NCBI GenBank assembly: GCA_026126065.1
Contig: JAHCJY010000001.1
Coordinates: 866,906 to 930,905 of the forward strand
Reading direction: 5' to 3'
DNA: 64,000 nt
DNA from: Bauldia sp.
GTDB lineage: Bacteria; Pseudomonadota; Alphaproteobacteria; Rhizobiales; Kaistiaceae
In this document: one piece after another, positions 37,738 to 46,347 of the stretch
Numbering within the stretch: position 1 is the stretch's first letter
How the letters are laid out: every line of letters starts with the position of its first letter
Made by a program: the position numbers and the translations under genes
Notes under the pieces: generated by a model
What the model was told of the DNA's origin: nothing
Database searches by the model: none
What the model saw: only the letters and a program-made list of their open reading frames with translations

Positions 37738-39039
37738 ATGCCGAATGTCGTCGTCGTCGGATCGCAATGGGGCGACGAGGGCAAGGGCAAGATCGTCGAC
37801 TGGCTCTCCGAGCGTGCCGAGGTCATCGTCCGCTTCCAGGGTGGCCACAATGCCGGCCACACGCTCGTCGTCGGCGATCAGACATTCAAGCTGAGCCTCC
37901 TGCCGTCGGGCGTCGTCCGCGGCGGCAAGATGTCGATGATCGGCAATGGCGTGGTGGTCGACCCGCACGCGCTGCTGGCCGAGATCGACCGCCTCGCCGC
38001 GCAGGGCGTCAGGGTCACGCCGGAAAACCTCCGCATCGCAGAGAATGCGACCTTGATCCTCTCCCTGCACCGCGACCTCGACGCGCTCCGCGAGAACGCG
38101 GCGGCGACGACGGGGACGGCGATCGGGACGACGCGGCGCGGCATCGGCCCCGCCTACGAAGACAAGGTCGGACGCCGCGCGATCCGCCTGATCGACCTGG
38201 CCGAGATGGATACGCTGGGCCGGAAGATCGACCGGCTGCTCGCCCATCACAATCCGCTGCGGGCCGGTCTCGGCCAGGCACCCATCAATCCGCAGGCGGT
38301 CCACGACGAGCTGGCGGCCGTGGCGGACCGCGTGGTGCCTTTCGCCGACGCGGTCTGGCGGCTCCTCGACCAGGACCGGAAAGCCGGGAAGCGCATCCTG
38401 TTCGAAGGCGCGCAGGGCGCCCTGCTCGACATCGACCACGGCACGTATCCGTTCGTCACGTCGTCGAACACCGTGTCCGGGCAGGCGGCCGCCGGCAGCG
38501 GAGTCGGGCCGAACGCCGTCGGCTACGTCCTCGGCATCACCAAGGCCTACACGACGCGCGTGGGCGAGGGGCCGTTTCCGACCGAGCAGAAGAACGAGAT
38601 CGGTGACCGGCTCGGCAGCGTCGGCCGCGAGTTCGGCACCGTGACCGGCCGCAAGCGCCGCTGTGGCTGGTTCGACGCGGTGCTGGTCCGCCAGATGGTG
38701 CGGATCGCCGGCATCGACGGCATTGCGCTGACCAAGCTGGACGTGCTGGACGGGCTGGACGAGATCCGGATCTGCACGGGCTACCGTCTCGGCTCGGAGA
38801 CGCTCGACCATTTTCCTGCCTCACGGTCGGCGCAGGAGCGGGTCGAGCCGATCTATGAGACGATGCCGGGATGGAAGGAAACCACGCGCGGGGCGCGGAG
38901 CTGGAGGCAGCTTCCGGCCGAGGCGGTGAAATATGTGCGCTTCGTCGAGGAACTGATCGAGGCGCCGGTCGCTCTCCTTTCGACAAGCCCGGAGCGCGAC
39001 GATACGATTCTGGTGCAGGACCCCTTCGCGGGGCGGTGA
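37738..39039 (+). CDS. purA: PurA, adenylosuccinate synthetase
   Basis: 433 residues. It condenses IMP and aspartate with GTP, the first committed AMP step. The N-terminus [20 protein letters not shown] holds the GTP P-loop and catalytic Asp; [11 protein letters not shown] has the catalytic His; [20 protein letters not shown], the switch loop [20 protein letters not shown] and the IMP-binding [11 protein letters not shown] are all present. Start ATG at 37738. In Rhizobiales purA usually lies near serA, as here. Confidence 0.97.
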   Translation: MPNVVVVGSQWGDEGKGKIVDWLSERAEVIVRFQGGHNAGHTLVVGDQTFKLSLLPSGVVRGGKMSMIGNGVVVDPHALLAEIDRLAAQGVRVTPENLRIAENATLILSLHRDLDALRENAAATTGTAIGTTRRGIGPAYEDKVGRRAIRLIDLAEMDTLGRKIDRLLAHHNPLRAGLGQAPINPQAVHDELAAVADRVVPFADAVWRLLDQDRKAGKRILFEGAQGALLDIDHGTYPFVTSSNTVSGQAAAGSGVGPNAVGYVLGITKAYTTRVGEGPFPTEQKNEIGDRLGSVGREFGTVTGRKRRCGWFDAVLVRQMVRIAGIDGIALTKLDVLDGLDEIRICTGYRLGSETLDHFPASRSAQERVEPIYETMPGWKETTRGARSWRQLPAEAVKYVRFVEELIEAPVALLSTSPERDDTILVQDPFAGR

Positions 39040-39078
39040 GCGATTCGGGCGGCTGGGCCGCGGAGCTGTGGTGGTGAG

Positions 39079-40701
39079 ATGGCGGAATACTACGCACTGC
39101 TGACGAGGGCCGTGGGTCGCCTGCAGCCCAACACCGAGGGCTCCCGTCGCGAGGTCTATGTGAAGGCCCGCAACGCGCTGATTCAGCAGCTCAAGGCAAT
39201 CCAGCCGCCGCTGTCGCCGTCGGAGATTTCCAAGCAGCGCCTCGAGCTCGAGGAAGCGATCCGCAAGGTCGAGCGCGACATGGCCGGCGGCGCGCCTGCT
39301 GCGGCGGCCGACATCTCCCGGAGCGCCGCGCGGGCGATGGAGGAAGCGCTCGCTGGAACGCCCGAGCCGCCACCACCACCGCCACCGCCACGCCCGGCAG
39401 CCGTCGCGCCGCGTCCGCAACCGGTGCCACCCGCGCCCGTCCCGGAAACCGTCATCGCGATGGAACCCGAGCCCGTGCCGGTCCGCGCGGAGCCGGTCGT
39501 CGCAGCAGCGCCGGCGCGCGCCGAGGCTCCGCGCGAGATGCCTGCTCCGCGCGAAATGCCCGCCCCGCGTTCGCTCCGCGATGCGTTGCGACCGGCGCCT
39601 GTCGCTGTCCCGGCGCAGGCCGACGAGGATGCGTTCGGCGCCGGTCCTGCGGCCCAGCCATCCGTGACCCGAACTGTCGTGACGCGTTCCCCGGCGCGTC
39701 CCGCCGGCCAGCCGCGGCCCGTGGCCTATCGGTCCGCTAGCGGCGACTTTGCCGAAGGCCAGGGCGCCGGGGGGCTCAACGACGCGGTCGCCGCCGATCT
39801 TGCAGAGGGCGGGCGGCTCTCGCGCTCCGAGCGGCGGCAGCAGCGCCGCGCGGCCGCAGCGGCGGAAGCGGAGGCCGCGGTGAGGCCGCGCCGCCGTATC
39901 GGCGGCCGTATCGTCGTGTATCTCATCATCGTGGCCATTCTCGCCGGTGCCGCTTACGGCGCTTACCGCTTCTGGCCGGACATCAAGGAGTGGGTCGCCT
40001 CGCTCGGCGACGGCGCTCCGGTCGAGACGACCAACACCGCCGGCGCCACGACGACCACGACAAACACCGCCGCCGCCAACACCGCGGGCGCCGGCAACGA
40101 TGTGCGCATCGTCGGGCCGCAGCCGGTGGATGCCGGCGCGACGCTGGTCAATCCGGTCGGCGTCAATGCCAACACCGGACCGACCCAGGCCATCCTCTAC
40201 GAGGAGGGCACGGCGGGCGAGACGACTCCCGAACTGGAAGCCACCATCGCGTGGCGGATCGTCGAAGACCCGGGCGGGCCAATCATCGCGGCGACGATCG
40301 AGGTGCCCGAGCGCCACATGACGATCCTGTTCTCCATCCAGGAGAACCACAACCCGGCCTTCGCCTTCAGCCACGAGATCGACTTCCTCGTGACCATCGA
40401 CGCCAACTACACGCACCCCGCGGGCGGCGTGGAATCGATCGCGACGCTGGCGGTGAAAACGACGGAGGATGCCATCGGGGAGCCGATCGTCGGCGTCTCG
40501 CAGTCGCTCCCGCCCGACTTCTTCTGGATCGAACTCGATCCGGCGGCCGCGAACCAGAACATCAACCGGCTGCGCAGCCGCGAATGGTTCGACCTCGGCA
40601 TCGTCTACGCCAACGGCCAGCGCGCCATCCTGACCTTCGAGAAGGGCCTCGATGGCCAGCAGGTCTTCCAGCAGGCGCTCGCTGCCTGGGCGGCGAACTA
40701 A
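39079..40701 (+). CDS. Proline-rich single-pass membrane protein
   Basis: 540 residues. The N-terminal ~75 residues form a small helical domain (MAEYYALLTRAVGRLQPNTE ... VYVKARNALIQQLKAIQPPL). A long Pro/Ala/Arg-rich cytoplasmic linker follows (residues ~90-265), then one transmembrane helix (GGRIVVYLIIVAILAGAAYG) and a C-terminal periplasmic domain starting with a Thr-rich stretch (TNTAGATTTTTNTAAANTAG). Downstream of purA by 39 bp, an order I recall from other Rhizobiales. Function unknown. Confidence 0.75.
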   Translation: MAEYYALLTRAVGRLQPNTEGSRREVYVKARNALIQQLKAIQPPLSPSEISKQRLELEEAIRKVERDMAGGAPAAAADISRSAARAMEEALAGTPEPPPPPPPPRPAAVAPRPQPVPPAPVPETVIAMEPEPVPVRAEPVVAAAPARAEAPREMPAPREMPAPRSLRDALRPAPVAVPAQADEDAFGAGPAAQPSVTRTVVTRSPARPAGQPRPVAYRSASGDFAEGQGAGGLNDAVAADLAEGGRLSRSERRQQRRAAAAAEAEAAVRPRRRIGGRIVVYLIIVAILAGAAYGAYRFWPDIKEWVASLGDGAPVETTNTAGATTTTTNTAAANTAGAGNDVRIVGPQPVDAGATLVNPVGVNANTGPTQAILYEEGTAGETTPELEATIAWRIVEDPGGPIIAATIEVPERHMTILFSIQENHNPAFAFSHEIDFLVTIDANYTHPAGGVESIATLAVKTTEDAIGEPIVGVSQSLPPDFFWIELDPAAANQNINRLRSREWFDLGIVYANGQRAILTFEKGLDGQQVFQQALAAWAAN

Positions 40702-40705
40702 GGGG

Positions 40706-40738
40706 GCCTCCGACGAGAGGGCGGCCAACGTCGGAGGC
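40706..40738 (+). terminator. Hairpin after the proline-rich gene
   Basis: GCCTCCGACG and CGTCGGAGGC form a perfect 10-bp stem with a 13-nt loop, 4 bp after the stop. No T run, so it may be a weak terminator or mRNA-protecting hairpin. Confidence 0.45.
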
Positions 40739-40819
40739 ACGGCACCCGGCGGCTGATTGCGCAACTGTCCCGAAACGGGGCGAGGGACGATCCGGCCCGT
40801 CGCCGCGGTCGCGCCGTGA

Positions 40820-42199
40820 TCAGGCGGCCGGGATGATGTTGTGGTTGAGGCGGAAGACGTTGTCCGGATCCCACTCGGCCTTCACGCGCGAGAGCCGCGC
40901 GTGGTTGGCCTGGCCAAGGCCGGCTACGATCCGGTCGGCGCCCTCGTCCCCGATGAAGTTCAGGTAGACGTCGCCGGTCGCCCAGGGCTTCATCGCCGCG
41001 CGCACATCGTGCGTCCATTTGATGCCCCGCGCGTCGTCGGCCGGATCGGTCCACAGGCCGAAGGGGTGGACGCACCACGGGGCGCGCCGCCACGGGATCG
41101 GCCAGTCCGCCGTCTCCCGCGCAACCTTGCCGCCGCCCGGGAACAGGACGTGTTGCGAGCTCGACGGAACGATCATGCCGTCCGCCTGCGCGGCGAAGGC
41201 ATCCGCGGCGGCGTCGGGGAATGCCCGCAGATACTCGGCCGACCAGTAGTTCCGCATTCCCGGCGGGTCGTCGAGCATCGCCTGCATGTCGGCGTAGGGC
41301 ATCTCGGCAACGCTCTGGCCATCCGGTCGGAGCGCCAGGAGTGGTGCGAACGCCTTCTGCGCCTCCGTTTCGCTGCCGGCGTAGACGAGCAGGGTCAGCA
41401 GCGCGAGCTGGCCGGTCAGCCCGGCCGGGACGGCCTCCATCTCCGGCGCGGTGAGGAAGATGGCTCCCCCGCCGACCTCGTCGGGGGCTGACTCGATGAA
41501 ATCGCGATAGGCGCGGAGCACCGCCGGTCCGCGGTCGGCGGCCCAGAACAGCATGGCGACCGTGACGTTGCCGAGTGGGTAGAGCCGCAGCGTGAACGAG
41601 GTCGCGACGCCGAAATTGCCGCCGCCGCCGTGCAGCGCCCAGAACAGCTCCGGGTTCTCGCGCTCCGAGGCCGTAACGAACGCGCCGTCCGCCGTCACGA
41701 GATCGACGGAAACGAGGTTGTCGCAGGCAAGGCCGAACTTCCGGTCGAGCCAGCCGCCGCCGCCACCGAGGGTGAAGCCGCCGACGCCGGTCGTCGAGAC
41801 GCGGCCGCCCGTGGTGGCGAGGCCATGGCGCTGCGTTGCGCCGTCGAGGTCCTTCATGGTCGCCCCGCCGCCGACCGTGGCGGTCATACCGGTCGGATCG
41901 ACCGCGGTGGCGTTGAGGCGCCGGAGGTCGATGACGATGCCGCCGTCGCTGAGGCTCTTGCCGGCGACGCTGTGGCCGCCGCCGCGGATGGCGATCTCGA
42001 GCCCGTTGCTGCGGCCGAAGGCGATCGCCGCGGCCACATCCTCGCGGCTCGCGACCTGCGCGATGAGCGCCGGCTTCCGGTCGATCATGGCGTTGAAGAC
42101 GGCCCGCGCTGGATCGTAGCCGGGGTCGCCCGGCAGGATGACCGACCCCTGCAACGAGCGGCGGAAGGCCTCGATTGCTGCGACGTCGAGATGATTCAT
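40820..42199 (-). CDS. FAD-linked oxidase with BBE C-terminus
   Basis: 459 residues. PCMH-type FAD-binding domain: IRGGGHSVAGKS with His76 as the likely covalent FAD ligand, VGGGATMKDLDGATQRHGLA, and VGGFTLGGGGGWLDRKFGLA. The second Cys of bicovalent enzymes is absent (GGRVSTTGVGG). The C-terminal BBE domain ends DNVFRLNHNIIP. Family members oxidise sugars or alcohols such as berberine-type substrates; the substrate here is unknown. Start ATG at 42199. Its 5' flank is now separated from its former neighbourhood by the transposon beginning at ~42269. Confidence 0.88.
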   Translation of the reverse strand: MNHLDVAAIEAFRRSLQGSVILPGDPGYDPARAVFNAMIDRKPALIAQVASREDVAAAIAFGRSNGLEIAIRGGGHSVAGKSLSDGGIVIDLRRLNATAVDPTGMTATVGGGATMKDLDGATQRHGLATTGGRVSTTGVGGFTLGGGGGWLDRKFGLACDNLVSVDLVTADGAFVTASERENPELFWALHGGGGNFGVATSFTLRLYPLGNVTVAMLFWAADRGPAVLRAYRDFIESAPDEVGGGAIFLTAPEMEAVPAGLTGQLALLTLLVYAGSETEAQKAFAPLLALRPDGQSVAEMPYADMQAMLDDPPGMRNYWSAEYLRAFPDAAADAFAAQADGMIVPSSSQHVLFPGGGKVARETADWPIPWRRAPWCVHPFGLWTDPADDARGIKWTHDVRAAMKPWATGDVYLNFIGDEGADRIVAGLGQANHARLSRVKAEWDPDNVFRLNHNIIPAA

Positions 42200-42256
42200 G
42201 CGTGGCCTCCCCGAGAAGGTAGGGGAGCTTAATGTTGCCAGACCCGCGGGTCGAGA

Positions 42257-42268
42257 GTGCCGGGGAAC
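42257..42268. repeat. Left flanking direct repeat (target-site duplication)
   Basis: GTGCCGGGGAAC occurs here and at 44938-44949. Counting two more bases upstream, the match GAGTGCCGGGGAAC is 14 bp (42255-42268 and 44936-44949). It flanks the inverted repeats exactly. Confidence 0.75.
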
Positions 42269-42290
42269 GCGTACTGTTTCAGTTTGAGCG

Positions 42291-43040
42291 ATGGAGCGGC
42301 CCGTGATCCTTGACACCACCGCAGGGATAGCGACGCTGGTGGCCATGACGAAAGACGAGGCACAAGCCGTTCTTGAAGAGGGCGGCTGCCGCATTAGCTC
42401 CCAACAGCGCCTCCCCAACGACACCGGATGGCAAATTCGCTTGGACGGGGGCGGCATCGTGAACATTTACGATTCCGGCAAGTTCAATGTTCAGGGCAAG
42501 GGCCGCGAAGCTATCGATGCCTTGTTCGGCAAAGCGGCTGCGGACTCGGGCGGCGCCGCCGCAGTGACTGCGGGCAAGGCTGCCAAGGGCCGCAACGTTT
42601 TTGTAGTCTATGGGCACGACAAGCGAGCACGCGAGGGCTTGGAGAACATGCTTCGCCGTTGGCAGATAAACCCGCTGATCCTTGAACAGCTTCCCTCTGA
42701 AGGACAAACGATCATCGAAAAACTTGAGCGGGTGCAGGGGCTCGCGGACTTCGCGGTCGTCTTGGCTACGCCCGACGACGAGGGCCACCGGGCCGGTCAT
42801 GCCGACGAGAAGAAGTTCAGGGCGCGTCAGAATGTCGTGCTTGAGCTGGGGATGCTGCTCCAAGTGGTAGGCCGCAGAAAGGTAGCGGTGCTTCTGAACA
42901 CCGACGAAGACATGGAGCGCCCGTCAGACATTCAGGGTCTTCTTTACATTCCCTTCCGGGACGACGTTGCCGAGGCGTCGATCCCTCTCGCGAAGGAACT
43001 GAATGCGGTCGGCATCAAGATCAACCTCGACCACCTGTAG
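42291..43040 (+). CDS. TIR-domain protein, Cap12/Pycsar-effector type
   Basis: 249 residues, cytoplasmic. Residues ~20-80 form a small N-terminal domain (GWQIRLDGGGIVNIYDSGKF and NVQGKGREAIDALF) whose pattern recalls TBP-like nucleic-acid-binding modules such as the RNase HIII N-terminus. Residues 101-225 are a TIR-like domain of the PF10137 group: RNVFVVYGHDKRAREGLENM, LEQLPSEGQTIIEKLE, FAVVLATPDDEG and RQNVVLELGML with the putative NADase Glu185. In that group TIR effectors cleave NAD+ on infection. No cyclase gene is present beside it. The start could also be Met19 (42345), since 42291 is only 10 bp inside the terminal repeat. Confidence 0.8.
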   Translation: MERPVILDTTAGIATLVAMTKDEAQAVLEEGGCRISSQQRLPNDTGWQIRLDGGGIVNIYDSGKFNVQGKGREAIDALFGKAAADSGGAAAVTAGKAAKGRNVFVVYGHDKRAREGLENMLRRWQINPLILEQLPSEGQTIIEKLERVQGLADFAVVLATPDDEGHRAGHADEKKFRARQNVVLELGMLLQVVGRRKVAVLLNTDEDMERPSDIQGLLYIPFRDDVAEASIPLAKELNAVGIKINLDHL

Positions 43041-43049
43041 GACGCGTTG

Positions 43050-43271
43050 ATGCCCAAAGGCCCCAGAGGCGAGAAGCGCGACGCGGACGTGATCAAGAAC
43101 GCCGTCCGGGTCATGAAGATCGCGACTGGCGAGGAGGCGGACACTGCGACCGCCAACCCCGGTCAGGCGAAAGGTGGAAGGAAGGGAGCCGCCTCCCGTG
43201 CAGCCAAGCTCTCCCCGGAAGAGCGCAAAGCCATTGCTGCCAAAGCCGCCGCAGCGCGCTGGGGGAAATAG
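43050..43271 (+). CDS. Small basic protein, transposon cargo
   Basis: 73 residues, strongly basic. It begins MPKGPRGEKRDADVIKNAVR and ends with SPEERKAIAAKAAAARWGK, a tail I recognise from many small accessory-region proteins without assigned function. It has an Ala/Gly/Lys-rich middle suited to nucleic-acid binding. It starts 10 bp after the TIR gene stop, so the two are probably co-translated. Whether it is an immunity, regulatory or structural partner is unknown. Confidence 0.65.
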   Translation: MPKGPRGEKRDADVIKNAVRVMKIATGEEADTATANPGQAKGGRKGAASRAAKLSPEERKAIAAKAAAARWGK

Positions 43272-43347
43272 CCTCCCTCCCTGCACGATTGTTGTTGAAG
43301 TGGAGATCGACGTATGGCTATAAGAGCAGGCAACCAAGGCCGCCCCC

Positions 43348-43905
43348 ATGTCGTCGATTCTATCGCATGTTTCCGCAATCGCGCTCCAAGCCCAGCAGCT
43401 CCGCGAGGAGTTGATGCGGGATGAGCCGCGGTTTGCGCTACTGCAGGAGTTGGAGCGTATTCAGGCGCGGTTCCAGAAGGGGGCAGGCGGCGAACCAGAG
43501 GTCACGGTGGCCGTCGCGTCGCGACCGTACGCCGCCCCAGCAGTTCGTAAATCGCGCGCCGATCCCAACTCACTTCGGCAGCGCGTGATTGCCGCCGTCG
43601 AGGAGTTCCTGGCAGGCAAGACGACGCCAACCCCTGTGGCCGACATCTACAATCATGTGGTCGGACTTGGATTAGAAATCGGAGGTCGCGATCCGCGATC
43701 CAACTTGAGCGCCACGCTTTGGAAGGCTGGTCCCTTCCAAGCCCAAGGCCGCGCGGGTTGGATGCTACGATCCTCCCAAAACAACGAAGCCGCAGACACC
43801 AACCAGCAGGGCGGAACGTCTACGGCTTCTGTCGAGCCTCGCCTTATCAGCGAGGAAACCCACCCAGTAACGCCCGTGAACCCGGTGCGGGGAGGTGGTG
43901 GATGA
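43348..43905 (+). CDS. HARE-HTH-like winged-helix protein, transposon cargo
   Basis: 185 residues. N-terminal helix (VSAIALQAQQLREELMRDEP and RFALLQELERIQARF) probably forms a coiled coil. The middle, residues ~75-140, reads LRQRVIAAVEEFLAGKTTPT, PVADIYNHVVGLGLEIGGRD and LSATLWKAGPFQAQGRAGWML, which fits a HARE-HTH-type winged helix with the terminal W-x-L. Such domains are linked with restriction, modification and chromatin proteins. The C-terminus is disordered. Its 77-bp distance from the basic gene and position before the transposase make it part of the cargo. Confidence 0.6.
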   Translation: MSSILSHVSAIALQAQQLREELMRDEPRFALLQELERIQARFQKGAGGEPEVTVAVASRPYAAPAVRKSRADPNSLRQRVIAAVEEFLAGKTTPTPVADIYNHVVGLGLEIGGRDPRSNLSATLWKAGPFQAQGRAGWMLRSSQNNEAADTNQQGGTSTASVEPRLISEETHPVTPVNPVRGGGG

Positions 43906-43923
43906 CGTAGTAGTTGCGCCATC

Positions 43924-43961
43924 AAGGGGCCAGCGCGGTCTGATACACCGGCTGGCCTCTT
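43924..43961 (+). terminator. Hairpin after the winged-helix gene
   Basis: AAGGGGCCAGC pairs with GCTGGCCTCTT over 11 bp with one G-U wobble and a 16-nt loop. It can end transcription of the cargo operon before the transposase. Confidence 0.5.
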
Positions 43962-43996
43962 AGCGCCTTCACTAGCAATAAACCCTTGAATCTGCA

Positions 43997-44029
43997 AGCC
44001 CTCGTTTCGCGAGTCGAAACAGGGGCTTA
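43997..44029 (+). terminator. Second hairpin before the transposase gene
   Basis: AAGCCC-T-CGTTTCG pairs with CGAAAC-AG-GGGCTT with small bulges, and GTGCTTTT follows. Tandem with the hairpin at 43924, it would shield the transposase from cargo transcription. Confidence 0.45.
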
Positions 44030-44096
44030 GTGCTTTTACCCGTCTAACTGTACATTGTGCTTGACTAGAATGGGCGCTCGGCTTGCGGTCCATTCC

Positions 44097-44927
44097 ATGA
44101 ACAAGCTCCCATTTGGGAAGCGGCGACAGATCCTCCACGCAACGGTGGAAGGGAACTCGGTCCGGGGTATTGCCCGTCTCGTTGACGTGTCCCCGGTGAC
44201 TGTCCTCCGCTACCTCGGCCTGGCTGGCGTCGCGTGTGCTGCCCACCATTCCGCTACGATTCATGGCGTGAAGGCGAAGCGCGTCGAGTGCGACGAAATC
44301 TGGAGCTTCGTCCACGCCAAGCAGAAGAACGTGGCGACGGCTGAGGGAGCAGGCGACGTGTGGACGGGGATCGACGCCGACTCCAAGCTCATCGTCTCTT
44401 GGCTGGTTGGCAGCCGGGACAGCGAGTACGCGATCCAGTTCATGGACGACCTAGCCTCCCTTTGGCGAACCGCGTCCAACTCACGACCGATGGGCATCGC
44501 GCCTACTTGGAGGCCGTGGAAGGCGCGTTCGGTGCCGACATCGACTATGCCGTTCTCCAGAAGATTTACGGAACCGCGCCGGATCCCCCGTGGCCGCTAC
44601 AGCCCGGCGATTTGCACTGGCCTCCGCAAAGAGCGGGTCGAAGGCAACCCCGACCCCCGCTACGTCTCAACGTCCTACGTCGAGAAGTACAATCAGACCA
44701 TGCGCCAGCATATGCGGCGCTTCACGCGACTCACGGCCGCTCACTCCAAAAAGTTCGCGAACCACGTCCATATGGTCGCGCTCTACACCACTTGGTACAA
44801 CTTTGTTCGGATCAACTCTGCCGTCCGCATGTCGCTCGCGATGGCCGCCGGCATCTCCGACAGGCTCTGGGATGTGGCGGACATCGTTCGGCTCATCGAC
44901 GATCTTGAGGCGGGGAAGGAGGAATGA
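44097..44927 (+). pseudogene. IS1-family transposase, core out of frame
   Basis: The open frame from ATG 44097 has the IS1-type N-terminal HTH (FGKRRQILHATVEGNSVRGI), the CDEIWSFVHAKQKN block with the first catalytic Asp/Glu region, and a good C-terminus (VSTSYVEKYNQTMRQHMRRF, MVALYTTWYNFVRINSAVRM). Between ~44460 and ~44589 the family sequence continues in the +2 frame instead (LANRVQLTTDGHRAYLEAVE ... YAVLQKIYG, with the second catalytic Asp). A one-base loss near 44460 and a one-base gain in the CCCCC run at 44585-44589 explain it. As read, about 42 core residues are wrong, so the enzyme is probably inactive unless these are assembly errors. Confidence 0.8.
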
Positions 44928-44937
44928 AACTGTACGA

Positions 44938-44949
44938 GTGCCGGGGAAC
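44938..44949. repeat. Right flanking direct repeat (target-site duplication)
   Basis: GTGCCGGGGAAC, identical to 42257-42268, directly after the right terminal inverted repeat. Confidence 0.75.
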
Positions 44950-44985
44950 TCGATCACTTGGTGGGCGTACCGGAGGCGGGGCTGG

Positions 44986-45939
44986 CTATGGCGTTGTACC
45001 GGCCGCTGTGATGAGTTCCTTCGCGGCCTCGTACATCAGGGTGGCGTGCTGGGTGCGGAGCCGCGACTCCTCGGCGTCGAGGGCGGCGAGTTCGTCGAGG
45101 AGGACCATGTACGCCGCGTCAACCGCCGGGTCCGCGAAGCGGGCGCGGACGGCGGTCTCGTCGAAGGTATAGGCGCCGGGATGCGCCTCGAGGGAGGCGA
45201 GCATGCGCTCCCGCACGGCGGCCTGGCCAACGCCGACATCGGCGAGCGCGAGGTAGATCTCGCGTTCGGCCGCTAGGCGGCGGAGCGCGGCATCGACGAA
45301 GAGGAGCCTTGCGCTGTCGGGCAGGCCGGACGTGTCGAATGCCTCGATGGCGGCGCGTTCGGCGTCGAGGAGCCGGACTATCTCTGCGTGGACTCCGGCG
45401 GCGGCACCAGTGATGGCGGGGATCGCAGCGCGCGCGGCGGCGAGGGTGTCGGCGTCCGTCACGAGCGTCGTGCCGAACATTGCTGCGATGCTGGGTGTGT
45501 CGGGTGTCGCAAGGCCGGATAGAAGCGCATCGATCTCGCGGTCGGTCTGCGCGGCCAGCGAATAGATGCCGCGAACGCGGCCGGCGGTCTCCGTCCGGCT
45601 CGAGGCGATCGTCTCGAACAGCCCGGCGGGCGTATCTTCGGCCTCGGCAATCTCGGCTGCGAAGACGCGCGAGTCGTTCGTGGCCGCTATCTGGCTCCAC
45701 GAGAAGGCGATGACGCCGACCGAGGTGAGGAGGACGACGAACGCAAAGCCGCGGGGCTTCCGGTTGAGCAAGGAGGCCACGAGGATGGCGAGGATTGTCA
45801 GCGCGCCGAGGATGACGATGGCGCGGAAGACCAGCGTCGTGAAGCCGGCAAGCGTGGGGTAGGTGTAGATCGTCAGGACCACGATCACGACGCCCAGAAT
45901 CAAGAGCGCGATACGGGTCAGTCTCGACAGTTTCGGCAT
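44986..45939 (-). CDS. Membrane-anchored hypothetical protein
   Basis: 317 residues. Three hydrophobic helices occupy the first ~105 residues (ALLILGVVIVVLTIYTYPTL, AIVILGALTILAILVASLLN, FAFVVLLTSVGVIAFSWSQI). The remaining ~210 residues are helical, Ala/Asp/Glu-rich and probably periplasmic (AGRVRGIYSLAAQTDREIDA, VHAEIVRLLDAERAAIEAFD). No motif or family recognised. Its 3' end is 37 bp from the transposon's flanking repeat, so its downstream context was changed by the insertion. Confidence 0.65.
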   Translation of the reverse strand: MPKLSRLTRIALLILGVVIVVLTIYTYPTLAGFTTLVFRAIVILGALTILAILVASLLNRKPRGFAFVVLLTSVGVIAFSWSQIAATNDSRVFAAEIAEAEDTPAGLFETIASSRTETAGRVRGIYSLAAQTDREIDALLSGLATPDTPSIAAMFGTTLVTDADTLAAARAAIPAITGAAAGVHAEIVRLLDAERAAIEAFDTSGLPDSARLLFVDAALRRLAAEREIYLALADVGVGQAAVRERMLASLEAHPGAYTFDETAVRARFADPAVDAAYMVLLDELAALDAEESRLRTQHATLMYEAAKELITAAGTTP

Positions 45940-46008
45940 GGCTTCTCCTCCGCCCGCCGCGAAAGAGCAGTGCAGCCGCGCTTTGTCAAAGCCGCATCAA
46001 GCCGCGCG

Positions 46009-46278
46009 TCAGGCGCCCGGTGGCGCTTGCGGCCTGAAGAAGTCGATCAGGAAGCCGACCGCCTGGAAGATGCCGAACAGGAGCGCCATGCCCCCGAGGT
46101 CGGACCCGTCCAGTGCGATGGCGCTTGCGGCGACGGCGATCAGAAACGCGCCGCCATGCGCGATGAGGAGCCGGTTCAGCCACGACATCTGTTTGGCGAA
46201 AAGCCACAGGATGAGGCGGATTCCCGGAGTGAGCAGGAACCAGGCGAAGACGAGGACGGCGGCTGTCGGGAACGTCAT
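46009..46278 (-). CDS. Small membrane protein
   Basis: 89 residues from ATG 46278, preceded by a good GGAGAGG site. Hydrophobic stretches at TAAVLVFAWFLLTPGIRLIL, LLIAHGGAFLIAVAASAIAL and GMALLFGIFQAVGFLIDFF indicate three transmembrane helices. It has no recognised family. Likely an inner-membrane protein of unknown role. Confidence 0.7.
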   Translation of the reverse strand: MTFPTAAVLVFAWFLLTPGIRLILWLFAKQMSWLNRLLIAHGGAFLIAVAASAIALDGSDLGGMALLFGIFQAVGFLIDFFRPQAPPGA

Positions 46279-46347
46279 TGCTGCAACCTCTCCGGGCGAA
46301 TCCCGCGGCACGATACTAGCAGAATGCCGTCATCGGTGCCGCAACGC

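Larger units (their letters stand above)
42269..44937. mobile_element. Compact IS1-family transposon carrying TIR-effector cargo
   Basis: The ~2.67-kb element is delimited by terminal inverted repeats GTACTGTTTCA (42271-42281) and TGAAACTGTAC (44925-44935), matching at 10 of 11 positions, and by a 12-14 bp direct repeat outside them. It encodes, all rightward, a TIR-domain protein, a small basic protein, a winged-helix protein and an IS1-family transposase. The right terminal repeat begins on the transposase stop codon, so nothing is wasted. It lies between the leftward FAD oxidase and a leftward membrane-protein gene. Length of the duplicated target is longer than the 8-10 bp usual for IS1. 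Confidence 0.7.
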
